Both the position numbers and the translations under genes were made by a program. This document shows, piece after piece, positions 12,193 to 23,472 of a stretch of 64,000 bases of DNA (position 1 is the first letter of the stretch; each line of letters opens with the position of its first letter). Under the pieces are notes generated by a model. The model was not told the DNA's origin, did no database searches, and saw only the letters and a list, made by a program, of their open reading frames with translations. The DNA lies in NCBI GenBank assembly GCA_032871835.1, contig CM065297.1, positions 86,511,052-86,575,051 of the forward strand. The letters run 5' to 3'. The stretch comes from Dipteronia dyeriana. Its lineage: Eukaryota > Streptophyta > Magnoliopsida > Sapindales > Sapindaceae.

Positions 12193-12910
12193 GACAATAA
12201 AATATACTGGGTAGATAAATTTATCGACTTATACTAACACATCTTCCACTATTCTTTTTGGTATTTTAATTGACCTATCAGCAAGACAAAGTGTGGTTGA
12301 AGTCGGCTTTAACTCACTAAGTTTAAGTTGCTGATAAAATGAGTATGGGAGCAAATTTACACTAGCACCTAGGTCAAGTAAAGCATGCTCAATTTTACAG
12401 TTACCAATTGTGCAGGAAATAGTGGGACAACCAGGATCTTTATAATTTAAAATATTTTTATTGGAAAGAATGGAACTTACCTGTTCAGCCATAAAGGATT
12501 TCTTTCTTACTTGATGCTTCCTTTTCACAGTGCATAGATCCTTCAAAAATTTGGCATAAGAAGGTACCTGTTTGATTGCGTTCAAAAAAGGGATATTGAT
12601 CTTTACCTGTTTGAAAATTTCAAAAATCTCTAGAGAATGCTTCGATTTCTGTGAATTTTTAAGAGCTTGAGGATATGGGAGTGTAGGTGGGGATTCAATT
12701 ATTTCTTCATCAACAGTGGTTTCATCAACCCCTTCCTTACCCTTGGAAAGTGACTCATCATCATTTTTACCAAATTCAAGAATAGGTTTTTCGATGACCT
12801 TATCACTACGAAGAGTGATAATTGATTTGACTTGATCTGGGGGTTGGTTATTATCATAGGAACTTGAATGACTCTTGGGATTTGGTTGTGGTTGAGATGG
12901 AAACTTACCT
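12193..12910 (-). pseudogene. Athila-like gag C-terminus / aspartic protease
   Basis: Retroviral-type aspartic protease that would cut the gag-pol polyprotein. The active-site signature is 'ALLDLGASVNLLPYSFYQQL' (about residues 70-89 of the frame starting at 12585), followed by 'LCLADRSIKIPKRIVEDVLV'. An in-frame TAA at 12229-12231 breaks it from the downstream 'VDKFIYPVYFIVLETQLIV', which continues without frame change. Upstream, the same frame can be followed to about 12910 through 'NAIKQVPSYAKFLKDLCTVKRKH', the usual gag/protease linker. Near 12910 it meets gag in another frame, indicating a frameshift. Confidence 0.75.
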
Positions 12911-14247
12911 TTTCGTGTGTGGTGAGTGTAGAAGCAATCTTTGCCAAAGTATCTTTAACATCAGTCAAGGTTTGTGCAGTTTGGCTGTTAATGGATTCTT
13001 GCTTCTCAATGAATGAGTGCAAAGTGTCTTCAAGGTTTTTCCTAGATGGTTGGACATAATGTTCATAACCTTGTGGGTTTTGGAAATTCTGGTGTGTTTG
13101 TGGATGTGATAGACCTGGTGGTTATAAAGACCGGGCTTGATTGTTGTTCCTCCAATTAAAGTTTGGATGATTTCTCTAACCAGTATTGTAGATTTGTGAG
13201 TATGGGTTGGAATTTGGCTTGTTGAAAGTGTGCAAAACATTGGCTTGTTCATGAAGGCAATCTTTTATGGCTGGCAAAGTTGGACAACTATGAGTGATAT
13301 GATCATCAGAATCACATACATGGCATGCGATTTCTTGCACATATTTTACATGTTCACTCTTTTTAGTTTCTAAAGCTTCAACTTTCCTAGCTAGGGATGT
13401 GAATCTAGCTTGAAGGTCATGATCTTCCCTAAGATTGTAAATGCCTTCACTAGATGGAGATGGTTGTGGTTTGCTCATGGACTCATAGGAACCAATGGTG
13501 TCCCAATTTTGAGCACTTTTAACGATATGGTCAAGGTATTCAAGTGCTTCTTCAGGATTTTTGTCACTGAACTCCCCATTACACATCATTTCAATGACTT
13601 GTCTAATTTGGGGTGTGAGTCCCTCATAGAAATGTGACACTATCCTCCATGTTTCAAAATCGTGATGTGGACAGACATTTAACAACTCTTTGAACCTATC
13701 CCAACATTGGTAAAGTGTTTCCCCAGGTTTTTAGGCAAATGAAGTGATTTGCCTCTTAATAGAGTTTGTTCTATGAGGTGGGAAAATTTTCCTTAAGAAC
13801 TGTTGTTGCATATCATTCCAAGTTTGGATTGATCCTAGCCTAAGGTTTTATAACCAAGTTTTATCTTTATCTTTTAAGGAAAAAAAGAAAAACTTAAGCT
13901 TGATTATATCCATGCTAACATTTTGGTCAGTGCAAGTGTTACAGGCTTCCTCAAACTCCCTAAGATGTAAATATGGATTTTTAGATTCAAAACCGTGAAA
14001 TTTGGGTAAAAGTTGAATGATTCCCGGTTTAAAATTAAAGTGTGTTGCATTTGGTGAAAAAGCTATTCATGAAGGTGCTCTTGTGGGATTCATGTAGTCT
14101 CTAAGAGTTCTAAGTGGATTTTGGGTTAATGTGTTGGTCATGGTCAACATAAGGCGGATGGTTGTTGTGTTGAGATATGTTGTCAAGGTTGTCTAAAAGG
14201 TTCTCAGCTTGGTTTCCTGTTGAATGTCTATGTGGGTTTTCAGCCAT
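12911..14247 (-). pseudogene. gag: Athila-like gag, broken by stops
   Basis: Start proposed at 14247 (MAENPHRHSTGNQAEN). The best preserved block is 13685-13176: 'FETWRIVSHFYEGLTPQIRQVIEMMCNGEF' and 'PEEALEYLDHIVKSAQNWD', the retrotransposon-gag core of Athila-type elements, followed by a coiled-coil-like region. A CCHC zinc knuckle 'CHVCDSDDHITHSC' (about 13329-13288) follows. Stops split the frame around 14070, 13845, 13731 and 13173, with a frameshift near 12910. Not functional. Confidence 0.75.
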
Positions 14248-14805
14248 GTTGTTGGTGAATGTGGGTGATGGTGATCTCCTAATTAATCTACTACTAGATG
14301 TTCGAGACCAACGTCTCATGCGAATTTAATGAGGGTTCATGGAGGTTAAATACACACAAATAAAGAAAATAAAAGAAAAAGTGATAAAAATAACAATAAG
14401 CAAAATTCTAGGGGTGTAAATGCAAATATGTACAAGTATTGGGGTAAAAGTGCAAATAATTAAAAATATAGGGACTAAAGTGAAAATATGATAATTATAG
14501 GGATTGATATGCAAAAATAAAAAATAAAATGACCTATATGCAAATACAAACTAGATCTAAGCTAAAATGCAAATAAAAAAAGTTGAAAGACTAAAATGTA
14601 AAAATATGATTAATGATTATAAGTACCTTTTTTTTTAAGTGGATGAAGTTTATGATTGAGATGAGTGATGCAAAACTAAATACAAAATATGAACAAAGAA
14701 GATTGAAAAAAAAATAGTAAAACTAAAAAAAATTAAAAAAATTAAAAAAATTTACTTCTACAAAGAAAATGCAGACTTACCTCCACGGCAACGGCGTCAA
14801 AAACT
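14248..14805 (-). other. Athila-like leader between gag and 5' LTR, with primer-binding region
   Basis: A-rich untranslated leader (many homopolymer A runs at 14690-14755). It ends with the primer-binding region at about 14781-14800, reading GACGCCGTTGCCGTGG on the minus strand next to the LTR at 14806. No coding sequence is supported. Confidence 0.6.
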
Positions 14806-16146
14806 TGACACGTCCTAAAGAAGTGTTCCTACTCTCGAGTATAAGAGTGTCAAAGTAATAAATTAACCGGTAAGACCGGGTCGAACCACAGAGAGGTTGT
14901 TCACTTGTCCTTGTAGAATTAATTATTTAGATTAATTACTAAGCTTGTTATAAATTGTAAATCAAATAAAATTAAAACTGGGCTAAGGGATCCACTGTTG
15001 GTAATTCGAATATGATTCAATAATTAATATTTAGTCCAGATTAATGGGATGGTATTCCACTCCACTGACCACTCTCTGATAGATATGGGTATAAGTACTC
15101 ATTGTGCTAGACAACGTCTGTCTGTCTACAGTGAGTCAAAACTCCATAAAGATCAGAGGGGATAAACCACTCTCTGATAGATATGGGCAAAAGTACCCAC
15201 TGTGCTAGAAAATATCTGTATGTCTACAGTGAGTCAAAAACTCCACAAAGATCAGAGGGGAGAAACCACTCTCTAATAGATATGGGTAAGAGTACTCATT
15301 GTGCTAGACAATATCTGTTTATCTACAGTGAGTCAAAAACTCCATAAAGATCAGAAGGGAGAAAGCAAAAAATAATAAACTTACCAAAATTGGATCATAT
15401 TTTCCATACCAACAATATCACATTTGGCTCCAACTATATAAAATTAGCCAGACATAATTTAACTAGAAAATAGTTATTTTATTAAAACTGAGAATTTGAG
15501 AACAAAAGAGAGAATTTCACACATCTAACATCATATTTGGATTCAGAATATGAAAATTAGGGGGGGGGGGGGGGGGTGGGGGGGGGGATGCCCCCTATTT
15601 ATACAAAATATGGATGAAAATTTACCATCAGATGAATTTAAAATGGAGCATCCAGATTTTACCACGTCATCAGTGAACAATGATAGTGAATAGTGAACAG
15701 TGAATAGTAACGCATTCGTGAAGTGAATAGTGACCAGTGCACCGGCTTCTAGAATATGATTCTTTGCAGCCGCGTGTATGGTGCACTCGCAGTTTGGGCC
15801 AATAGGAATGTGCCACGTCATCAGAAACGGTGAAAGTCAACTGTGAACAGTGAAAGTCAACTATGAATAGTTAATAGTCAAAATTACAAAAATACTCTTC
15901 GTGGTCTTCCTAAGGTTTTTATCGTTCTAAACTTTAAAACGATGTTTGTTTTGCCATCTGACTTCTCCATGATTCTGTATTGATCGAATTACCTCTGAAA
16001 TACAAAGAAAAATACACTGATTACTACACAACACATTTATTTAAGCGAACGAACGAAATTATGTATAAATTGAGGAATTAATCATATTGGAAGTGCAAAA
16101 TGATGATATTATCCCTTAGTAAACATACACATTTCAGTGTTAATCA
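14806..16146 (-). repeat. 5' LTR of the Athila-like element (right copy)
   Basis: 1341-bp copy of the LTR at 6965-8328 with the same three ~100-bp units (15068-15365) and a shortened GTGAACAGTGA minisatellite (about 15668-15875). Where the left copy has six G after 'attag', this copy has 17 G, a T and 10 G (15560-15587). Confidence 0.85.
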
Positions 16147-16147
16147 C

Positions 16148-17293
16148 CTGCCTCATCAAGTGAGAGTGGAAGTGAAGAAGATTCCTTAAGTGATGAAGAG
16201 GTTATTCTTAACTACACGGCTTTTGGAGCCTCCTTTGTTGAAGATGTAGAAAAAGGCAACAAAGCCTTAAAGAGTGACCTTGAAAAAGGAGTAGATGAAA
16301 AAGTTGCTAAGAGGGTGATAAGTGAAGCTACTTATGTTGATGATGCCGTCATGGCAACAAGTGACACTAGTGATGACTCTAGTGATGAGAGTTCCTCATC
16401 TCACTCTACAAATGGAAATGTAGAGAGTATGAACCTTGAAGGGTTTATTGAGCATTTTCAAAGCTCAAGGTTTAATATGAAGAAAAAGGTTCGAAAGCTA
16501 AAGGAAGAAAACCTCAAGCTATCAATTGAAGTGACTCACTTAAGTGAGAAAGTGAGAAAGTGAGGAAGTGAAGAATGGAATAAAGGTGGAAGAAAGCTTG
16601 AATGAGGAGCTTAGAGAAGCTAGAGAGTTGATTGCTAAGATGAATTCGAGTACAGAGAAGCTTGACCATATGTTGGGAGTTGGCAAGTAGCCAAGTGACA
16701 AGAGAGGTCTAGGGTTTGAAGATGACGAGGAGACCTCAACTCCTAGCAATACAGTATCTGTCAAGAGCATGGACTTCAAAGAACCTCTTCCTCCACTTCA
16801 TCCTAAGAAGAAAATTGAACTAGGAGAGTGTTCTAGAAATGTCCAAGTCAAGATGGCACCAAGAAGTCAAGCTCAAGCTCAACCAATGAGAGCACTTCAA
16901 GCAACTATCACTCAAACTAAAAGCCATCAAGCCAAGAAGCATTTCCTGCATGCTAAACAAAGGAAGCAATCTTCTCCAACTCAATAACAAGGGAGAAGAG
17001 AATCAATACCACACCAAAGGAAAGCTCAAAGACATGGGAAAACACCTTTATCCTCACAAAGGAATGGTGTGACCCCTTATTTTATTCCTTCATGTCATTT
17101 TTATGGTGTTGATGGTCATATTAGACCAAATTGCTTTAAATACATTAACATGTGTAGAACTAAGAGCATAATTGAAAGAAAAAGGGCTAAAGCCAATATG
17201 CATGTGACTAGGAAAGCTAGTGTCAATGATCCTAGGAGTAATATGATGATCTTGACCACTAGGATTGGCAATGTGTTACCTAAATGGATTTAA
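16148..17293 (+). pseudogene. gag: Gag polyprotein of element B, C-terminal part
   Basis: Continues the gag frame of 6034-6963 without shift after the gypsy insertion (GCT GCC | TCA TCA AGT). It holds a Ser/Asp/Glu-rich acidic segment, then a predicted coiled coil ('KKVRKLKEENLKLSIEVTHLSEKV'). A tandem duplication of GAGAAAGT at about 16546-16561 causes a frameshift and TGA. The following frame runs 'VEESLNEELREARELIAKMNS', a TAG inside 'GVGK*PSDKRGLGFED' (16687), then a basic region. After a TAA (16985) a second zinc knuckle 'CHFYGVDGHIRPNC' (near 17095) has Tyr for the second Cys. The layout matches known Copia gags with two knuckles. Few lesions, so inactivation is recent. Confidence 0.75.
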
Positions 17294-18604
17294 AAAAGAT
17301 GAACTCACATTCCATTGTGATAAGGGTTCACCTATAGGCTCAACTAGGTCCAATGGACTTGGTAAGTCTATAGGGACTCATATCCCCTCTTGGCTTGTTT
17401 TGATTGACCCCATATGGAGATCTCCAGCAAAAAGAGCAAATTGGCATTGCATTGTGCTCAGGATAATATTTATGCTCCTTTATTAATTACTTGAGATGAT
17501 TGGTTGTAAATATTTTTTTAATAAGTGTGTAACTTTGCTTAACATGCAATCCATGTCTTATTTATGACCAAACATGTATTTTTGGACTAGGAGAATTGAT
17601 TGAGAAGTACATTTTGAATGACCTAGAATTGATCTCCATGACATGTTGATTATTTCTATGACATGCTTTAAATTGATATGCATGATGAGATATTTTGAAT
17701 GCTCTAAAATGAATGTAAAAATTTATGTGTGAAAGCAATTATGAGACTTCAATCAATAAGGATCTTGTATCCATTTCAAGGATTTTACAATCCAAAAGTC
17801 TCTCTTTCTTTACTTGTCAACAAGGCTACTATCATACCGGCATTCCACCCGAAAAAATCGAAAAGGGCGTAATAGTCGCTTATGTCTTATTTTGCTCGTA
17901 AAGTTTGATATAGTTGTTCTTAAAATGAATTTATTTTACAATCTATTTCTTGCTTACTCCATGACAAAGTGTGATATTGGTTTGAATTCTCTTGGAAACC
18001 CTTGTCATTTTGCTTTGCCAAATACCATGTTTTGATCTTGAATACAACTTGTCTTGTATGCAAAGCATTCGTTCACACTTTTTTTTTGTAATAAAACTCC
18101 TTGATTCTCTCTTGTTAATTGAGTTGCATAAATTTGTTTATATGATTGTGCAAATGTCTTATGCCATAGCTCTCATTGCTAATGTCTTCTTAAGGGGATA
18201 CTCTTTTGTCTATCTCATGACAAAAAGGGGGAGTAGTGTGGATTTAGGGGAAGTTGAGAGTTGCGTATGAGGGGAGTTGGAGTTTGACTCGTTGAGGGGA
18301 AGGTAACCTATTAGGGGGAGCATTTGCAGTTGCATTGTTATTGCATGATGCTTGTTATTGTTGTATGCAAATTGCTCTTATTTTTATTGCTTTGATCACC
18401 TCACATACACTTGTCTTGGAAAGTGTAGTTACTTTGTTTTGTAGGGATGGTCATTCTAAAAGAGAAAGAAGATTTGAAGATTTAGACTTAGGTTTCTCTT
18501 TGTAATGTAGAATGTATTTGTTGACCCCTTGTCATTCTGTTTGTTTATTGGTGAGGTTGGATTGTGAGTGGTGGTTTTGTCACAAAATAGCCAAATGGGG
18601 AGAT
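17294..18604 (+). other. Non-coding 3' part of element B in place of pol
   Basis: 1.3 kb with no protease, integrase, RT or RNase H motif in any frame. It has stretches typical of Copia 3' regions ('tgacaaaaaggggg' near 18218) and ends in the polypurine tract AAATGGGGAGA directly before the LTR. Small open frames here (17814-18035, 17992-18270) have no recognisable features. Confidence 0.6.
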
Positions 18605-20393
18605 TGTAAGTTTCTTAATTTTTGATTGGCTCATTTCGTTGACAACCATATTTGGGGATTAATATGTAAGGGTAGTTTAGGCCATCATTGCTCAAGACCC
18701 AGCTCAAACTTCAAAAGGTAAATCACTTGCTTAACCTTGTTTGAAGAGTTTTTAGTGCACACACACACTCTCATGCATGTCTTTGATCATCTTGCATGAA
18801 TGCTTAATTGCCTTAATTGTGTGCCTCTTTGCCATAAATCTTGCTTGGGTATTTGGTCCATTTAGTTTGCCCTTAGAAGAGGATTTTCAACTTGATCGCG
18901 GATGCGACCGCTCCCTGTGCATTGCCTCAGTCGCGGTATGCACAGTGGTGTTCTCTAGGCGTTGCACGCTACTGCTACCGCAGCCTGTGCACGTTGCTTG
19001 AACAGTGGTTTCCCAAGCCATGCACCGCTTGCTCTACCTCGGTCTGGACATTGCCTGTACCGCGGTCCAGACAGTGAAGATTCCCAGGCGATGCACCGCT
19101 CACTCTACCGCAGTCTGGACATTTGCCTAGGCCGCGGCACACACAGCAGTCATGACGGGAATCAGTTGCCCCTTTGTCCAAAACGATGTCGTTTCGTGTA
19201 GGGCACATTATATATATGTTCTCTTCTCTTCTCTTTGGCTTATGGAGTCTAAGAAGCCATTTTTATTGTTTAAGCCTTTCTTTGAGAGAGAAATTCACTC
19301 CAAGAGAGAGAGAGCTCCCAAGAACTCATCTTAACTCAACCAAACTTCAATCCATGAGCATCTAGCATCTTCTTGCATCTTCCAAGCATAGTTTCTCTTG
19401 TTTGTTTTTGACTAGATCTCTACATGCCCTAGAATCTCTTGTTCCATTCTAATGACATGTATGTCTAGGTTTAGCAATTATTGTTGATTAAATGCTTGCC
19501 ATTGAGTTTAATTGCATATATAACATGCTTGGATTGTTGATTGCTGGTTAAGATTTATATTTTGTGATAGCTAGGATTTGTAACCATTTTACCCTTTTAG
19601 CTAAATCTCTATGCTTTGCATTTAGATATTGTTTAGGATTCATTGATTGCATTTTATGATTGCATTATAGTCCTTGCCATACTTAATGACAACTTGTGTT
19701 GATATGGCTTTTGTGATTGTGATAGCTAGCATTTAGGTCATTGTTGCCTCTAGCATTTTGATGATTGCATTTAATGATCATTCCATACTTAATGACAACA
19801 TATGTTGAAATGACTTTGTTTCATAACTAGAATATAATATTGCATAACTATATCTAGTTATGTCTTTATGAACATTCATTTAGACATTGATATCTAGGAA
19901 TTGTACTTAGTGACATTCTTAATTTCCTAGATAAGCATTTAGTGTTGCCTAGCATTACTTGCATGTTTAAATATTTTATCATATTCACTTAGGTTGTTTT
20001 GACTCTTTATTGGGGTTAAGTCTTGTGACTAAGTGGTTAGTGCACAAGCAAATAGATTAAGAATCACTATTAAGGCCCGTTGGGTAGAATGAAAAGGTTA
20101 GTAACTGGAGGGTGTGACAGGAGGTCAACCTAGGTTGTAAACTTTCATTCAATAGTGGATTTGAGGATCGAGTGTGGCGCACATATCAGCCCGTGGTTTT
20201 TCCCATTTGGAAGGTTTCCACGTAAATATTGTGTGTTGTTATTGTTTTAAGCATAATTGATTTTATTGAATGCTTGTTTATTTGGGGTAATTTGTGTTAA
20301 TATTAATTAATCGAAATTTTGGTAATTGATTCGATTAAAACCTATTCACCCCCCTCTAGATTTATAGACACACACATTTTTAAGGAACTTTCA
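18605..20393 (+). repeat. 3' LTR of element B (1789 bp)
   Basis: Closely similar to 4097-5900 over its full length, ends TTTCA, followed by TGAAC. Differences are scattered, and many are C/T or G/A changes in the GC-rich block (18890-19145), as expected for decay of methylated cytosines. Confidence 0.88.
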
Positions 20394-20776
20394 TGAACAC
20401 AAGAACACACAAGTTTGCTCTTAACTAGAAATAATCCTTGAACATGCAATCCTTCCAACATTGTCAAATTTATTCTAATGTATGTGCATACATGAATAAG
20501 TGTGTGTATATGTTATACCAATTTTTCACAATGATGTAAGGACACATATGAATACTATGTATATGTGTGCCTAGGCCTTGCAAGAGGAAAGAGGTCTCGA
20601 TATACCTTTAGCAATGCAATAAAGCTTTGTTCCGCTTATAGCCACCACTTTGTTTGAAATGTTATTCAATCTTCCTTGAAGCTTGATGATTCATAAATCC
20701 TAGACAACTAATCAGTACAAAGCAAATATTGTTTTGATATAGAATTATGCCAACACAAAAATTCAAAAACCTAACA
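20394..20776 (-). repeat. 5' LTR of Copia element A, outer part
   Basis: Continuation of the LTR split at 4096. Bases 20394-20398 (TGAAC) are the second copy of the target duplication of element B. The outer end at 20776 reads TGTTAGGTTTTTGAA on the minus strand. This is clearly related to the plus-strand LTR start at 23316 (TGTTAGGATTTTGAG), including the shared block 'TGATTAGTTGTCT'. Confidence 0.7.
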
Positions 20777-23315
20777 GTGATGAATTTTGTTAAGACTTTT
20801 TGAGAAAGTCATTTTTATATGTGTTTGAGTTGAAGTGTTTAGTCTTTATTCTCTTGGGATTACACACCAACAACTTGTTGTCATGAGGACAAATGAGCAA
20901 AGAGAGCTCATAAAAATGGTGAAGACTTTGCATTTGATGAAAATTGTTCGCTTTATATATCCTAATGCTTGCATTCTAAATCTGTCATCTCCCAACTCAT
21001 TGTTTGCACTACATCATATAGCATGTTATATTGAAAAACTAAGTATAGTGTTCATATGGTTCTCATTGATATTTGCATTCTAAAGATCTTATAGTGATGT
21101 TGTTCACAAAGGTCTTATACATGATATGTGAATTGTTTGTTTGAATATTGAGTGGCATGTTTTGAAAAATATAAGCTTCACATTCTTTGCAAGTTACTCT
21201 CTTGAAAAGTAATGATCTTAAGTAAATCTCTTTGTATTGCTTTTAGATCATGTGCTTGTAAGCCATAAAAACTTGTTTTTCAAAAATGCACTTTGCTTCT
21301 CTTGTATGTTTTGTTGAGTAAGTTAAGTTTGCTAATACGTAAGTTGTGGATACACCTTGAAGTCTTTTTACTAGTACATTTAAGATGACCTATGGTTAGT
21401 ATCCATTTTGCTTCGGTAACTACATAGAACTCAAAGAGCACCTTCATAAAAAGGGTTACACACATGCGTTGTGAACCCGCCTAATGTAGGAAAGAGCTAC
21501 ACCATTGTGATAAGTGAAAGCGGTCATGAAGAGTATATGTTTATGTTAGAAAAATTAAATAAGTGTTGAAAAGAATCAACTGAAAGAAAATCTTTGATTC
21601 AAAGTCTAAATAAATAAAAAAAAGGCTTAAATAAGTATAGTTGAAAATTAAAAGTGCTTGGGTTGTCAAATAAAAATGGGATGACGAGCCACATGCACAC
21701 ACACACTCATATGTTGAAATCTATTTTCTTAAAAGCAAAAAATTTGGATGATAATCGGTTTGACCTTTTATGGAAAAGCTTAAGATAAATAGATGTTGAT
21801 ATGATTTGCATGTTGATTATCTAATTGCTTGTTTACATATACTTGAAACAAAATTCACACACACACACTTTGTTTATAAGTATTTGATATTCTAGAAATT
21901 TTAGAAGAATTATGAGAGAGATTAAAAATCTTGGTGTATCTCTCATAGTTTGTGGAGCTTTTTTGTTGGATTTCTTTAAAATTGTTTGAATGTGTGATTG
22001 TGTGGGTTTCTTATCGAACATTATCCTATCTTGATCTTAGATAGAGCACTTATCAAGGGGGGTGCATAGTATGTTAGACTTTGTTATCTTTTATGATATG
22101 TTCATATGTTTCAAGTTGATATTTGTTGGCTTATTCTTTGGTTGATATAATGAATCTTGTAGATGATATTTCATATTTCTTTATTTGCATGATGATTCTT
22201 TGTATTACCTTATGCCTATGTATTTTTTATCACAAATAATGCATGAAACATTTTGTACTAATTGTATGATTGGGTTTGCAATCAACTTCTCCTTGTTTGA
22301 GGTTGTATAGTAGTTGAGATTACAATCAATTCATTCATTCTTGAGGTTTATATGAGTATAGTTGCAAAAAAATTCTCTTTGCTTAGGGTGATAGTAATTG
22401 TGGTTTTAATAAATTCAATTGATTGTAGTTGCAAAAAAATCCTCATTCCTTAGGATGATAGTAGTTGTGGTTGTAATCAAATCTCTACTTGTTTGAGGTC
22501 GATATGATTGTTGTTGATACCAATTTCTTCAGATTTATGGTTGATATGATTGTTAATGCAGTTGTTGAACTTGGTAAAAATGACCTATGTACTTAAGAGT
22601 AAAATTTATGCATTTGTGATTCATCATACCTTGATGAGTTTGTTGTGGTGTATAGATTAGAATAACCTTTGATAGGTTAACATGGAAGAGCAAACTAAAA
22701 TCAAGGGAGAAGACAACAGAGCTAGATGCGAGAGTCAAGGGCCTGAAAGAAACCAATTCTTTAAGTAAGACATCCATCTCCAAACATTATGTGAGATCAA
22801 TAAATCGTTCAACTTCCTTCGGTAGCATAAGGGGCTAGCAAAGCTTATATGATCTCAAGGTATCTTTTTCTTTTTTCCTTTTGGCTTCATTTTATGTCAA
22901 AAAATGGGAGAAATATGATATTTTTTAGCATATCTTCTTTGTGTATTTATCAAGTATTGAACTTCATATGGTATGTAATATCTTGGATGAGATATCATTG
23001 ATAGACATGCATGTATTTATGGGGAGAATACATGTATCCATTTTGGTCTTAATTGTCATATTCCATAGTGAACTTAAATGTCATATTCTTGTCAAGTATA
23101 CTGTCATATATTCTCTTGTATATTCTTGTGCTTCAAGTTTATTTTAGGTAATATCAAGAGAAACTCACATGAAGAAGTTCAAGACTTGTTGAAGATTAGT
23201 CTAGGTATATTAACTCATTGTAATATGAGGATGAGTTTTTGTGTCCAATCTTCATGTTGTATGTTTTAGTATCTTGTATAGGTGTTTTGACATATAATTT
23301 GCCAAAGGGGGAGAT
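20777..23315 (+). other. 3' internal region of a further Copia element 'C' (plus strand), no recognisable gene
   Basis: AT-rich sequence ending in a polypurine tract AAAGGGGGAGA (23304-23314) next to an LTR start at 23316, which places it as the interior 3' end of a plus-strand Copia element. Diverged short repeats are visible at about 22290-22560 ('ttgtgg/tagttg...aatc...tt gag'). Open frames of 60-92 codons here show no family motif. Its 5' boundary is cut by element A at 20776. Confidence 0.5.
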
Positions 23316-23467
23316 TGTTAGGATTTTGAGTTGTGTTAGCATTATTCTATATCTAAATGACATGTCACTTGTATTGATTAGTTGTCTTAGATGCAAGAAG
23401 GAGTGGATTCCGTTATTGTGTACAGACCTTCCTAGCCACAAGTCAAACCTAAATATCAACATACTAA
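23316..23467 (+). repeat. Truncated 3' LTR of Copia element C
   Basis: Starts TGTTAGGATTTTGAG right after the polypurine tract and resembles the outer end of element A's LTR for roughly 80-90 bp (shared 'TGATTAGTTGTCT'). After about 23400 the resemblance is lost, so the LTR is truncated, probably by the gypsy fragment to its right. Confidence 0.55.
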
Positions 23468-23472
23468 GTTAT

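Larger units (their letters stand above)
6965..16146 (-). mobile_element. Athila-like Ty3/gypsy retrotransposon, minus strand, RT/RNase H deleted
   Basis: Minus-strand element with LTRs at 6965-8328 and 14806-16146 (TGACAC...TAATCA on the plus strand). It is flanked by CTGCCT on both sides (6959-6964 and 16148-16153, within 1 bp of the LTR ends). The minus-strand primer-binding region beside the right LTR reads GACGCCGTTGCCGTGG, close to the TGGCGCCGTTGCCG type used by Athila-like elements. A GGTTGGGGGG polypurine tract adjoins the left LTR (8331-8340). Coding order is gag, protease, integrase. Reverse transcriptase and RNase H are absent. It lies inside the gag of element B, whose frame is restored when it is removed. 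Confidence 0.85.
4097..20393 (+). mobile_element. Copia-type gag-only LTR retrotransposon 'B', full length, with nested gypsy insertion
   Basis: Complete plus-strand element with two LTRs (4097-5900 and 18605-20393). Both start TGTAAGTT and end TTTCA, and they are flanked by perfect 5-bp target duplications TGAAC (4092-4096, 20394-20398). A primer-binding site (TGGTATCTGAGC, 5903-5914) follows the left LTR, and a polypurine tract (AAATGGGGAGA, about 18593-18603) precedes the right LTR. Without the 9.2-kb gypsy insertion the element is about 7.1 kb, of which 3.5 kb is internal. The only coding sequence found is gag. No protease, integrase, RT or RNase H motifs occur between 17300 and 18604. 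It therefore looks like a non-autonomous gag-carrying element mobilised by a pol supplied from elsewhere. Confidence 0.85.
1..20776 (-). mobile_element. Copia LTR retrotransposon 'A', minus strand, partial (gag + 5' LTR), interrupted
   Basis: Minus-strand Copia element whose 5' end lies to the right. Seen: gag remnants at 1-1838, then a primer-binding site at 1909-1919 (minus strand TGGTATCAGAG, the initiator-Met tRNA type used by Copia elements), then an LTR starting near 1920. The LTR is split at 4096/20394 by a later insertion and ends at 20776 with CA (minus-strand start TGTTAGG). Removing the insertion gives an LTR of about 2.56 kb. The pol region and 3' LTR lie left of the window. The next five bases (20777-20781, GTGAT) are the expected target duplication, but the partner copy is outside the window. 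Confidence 0.75.
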
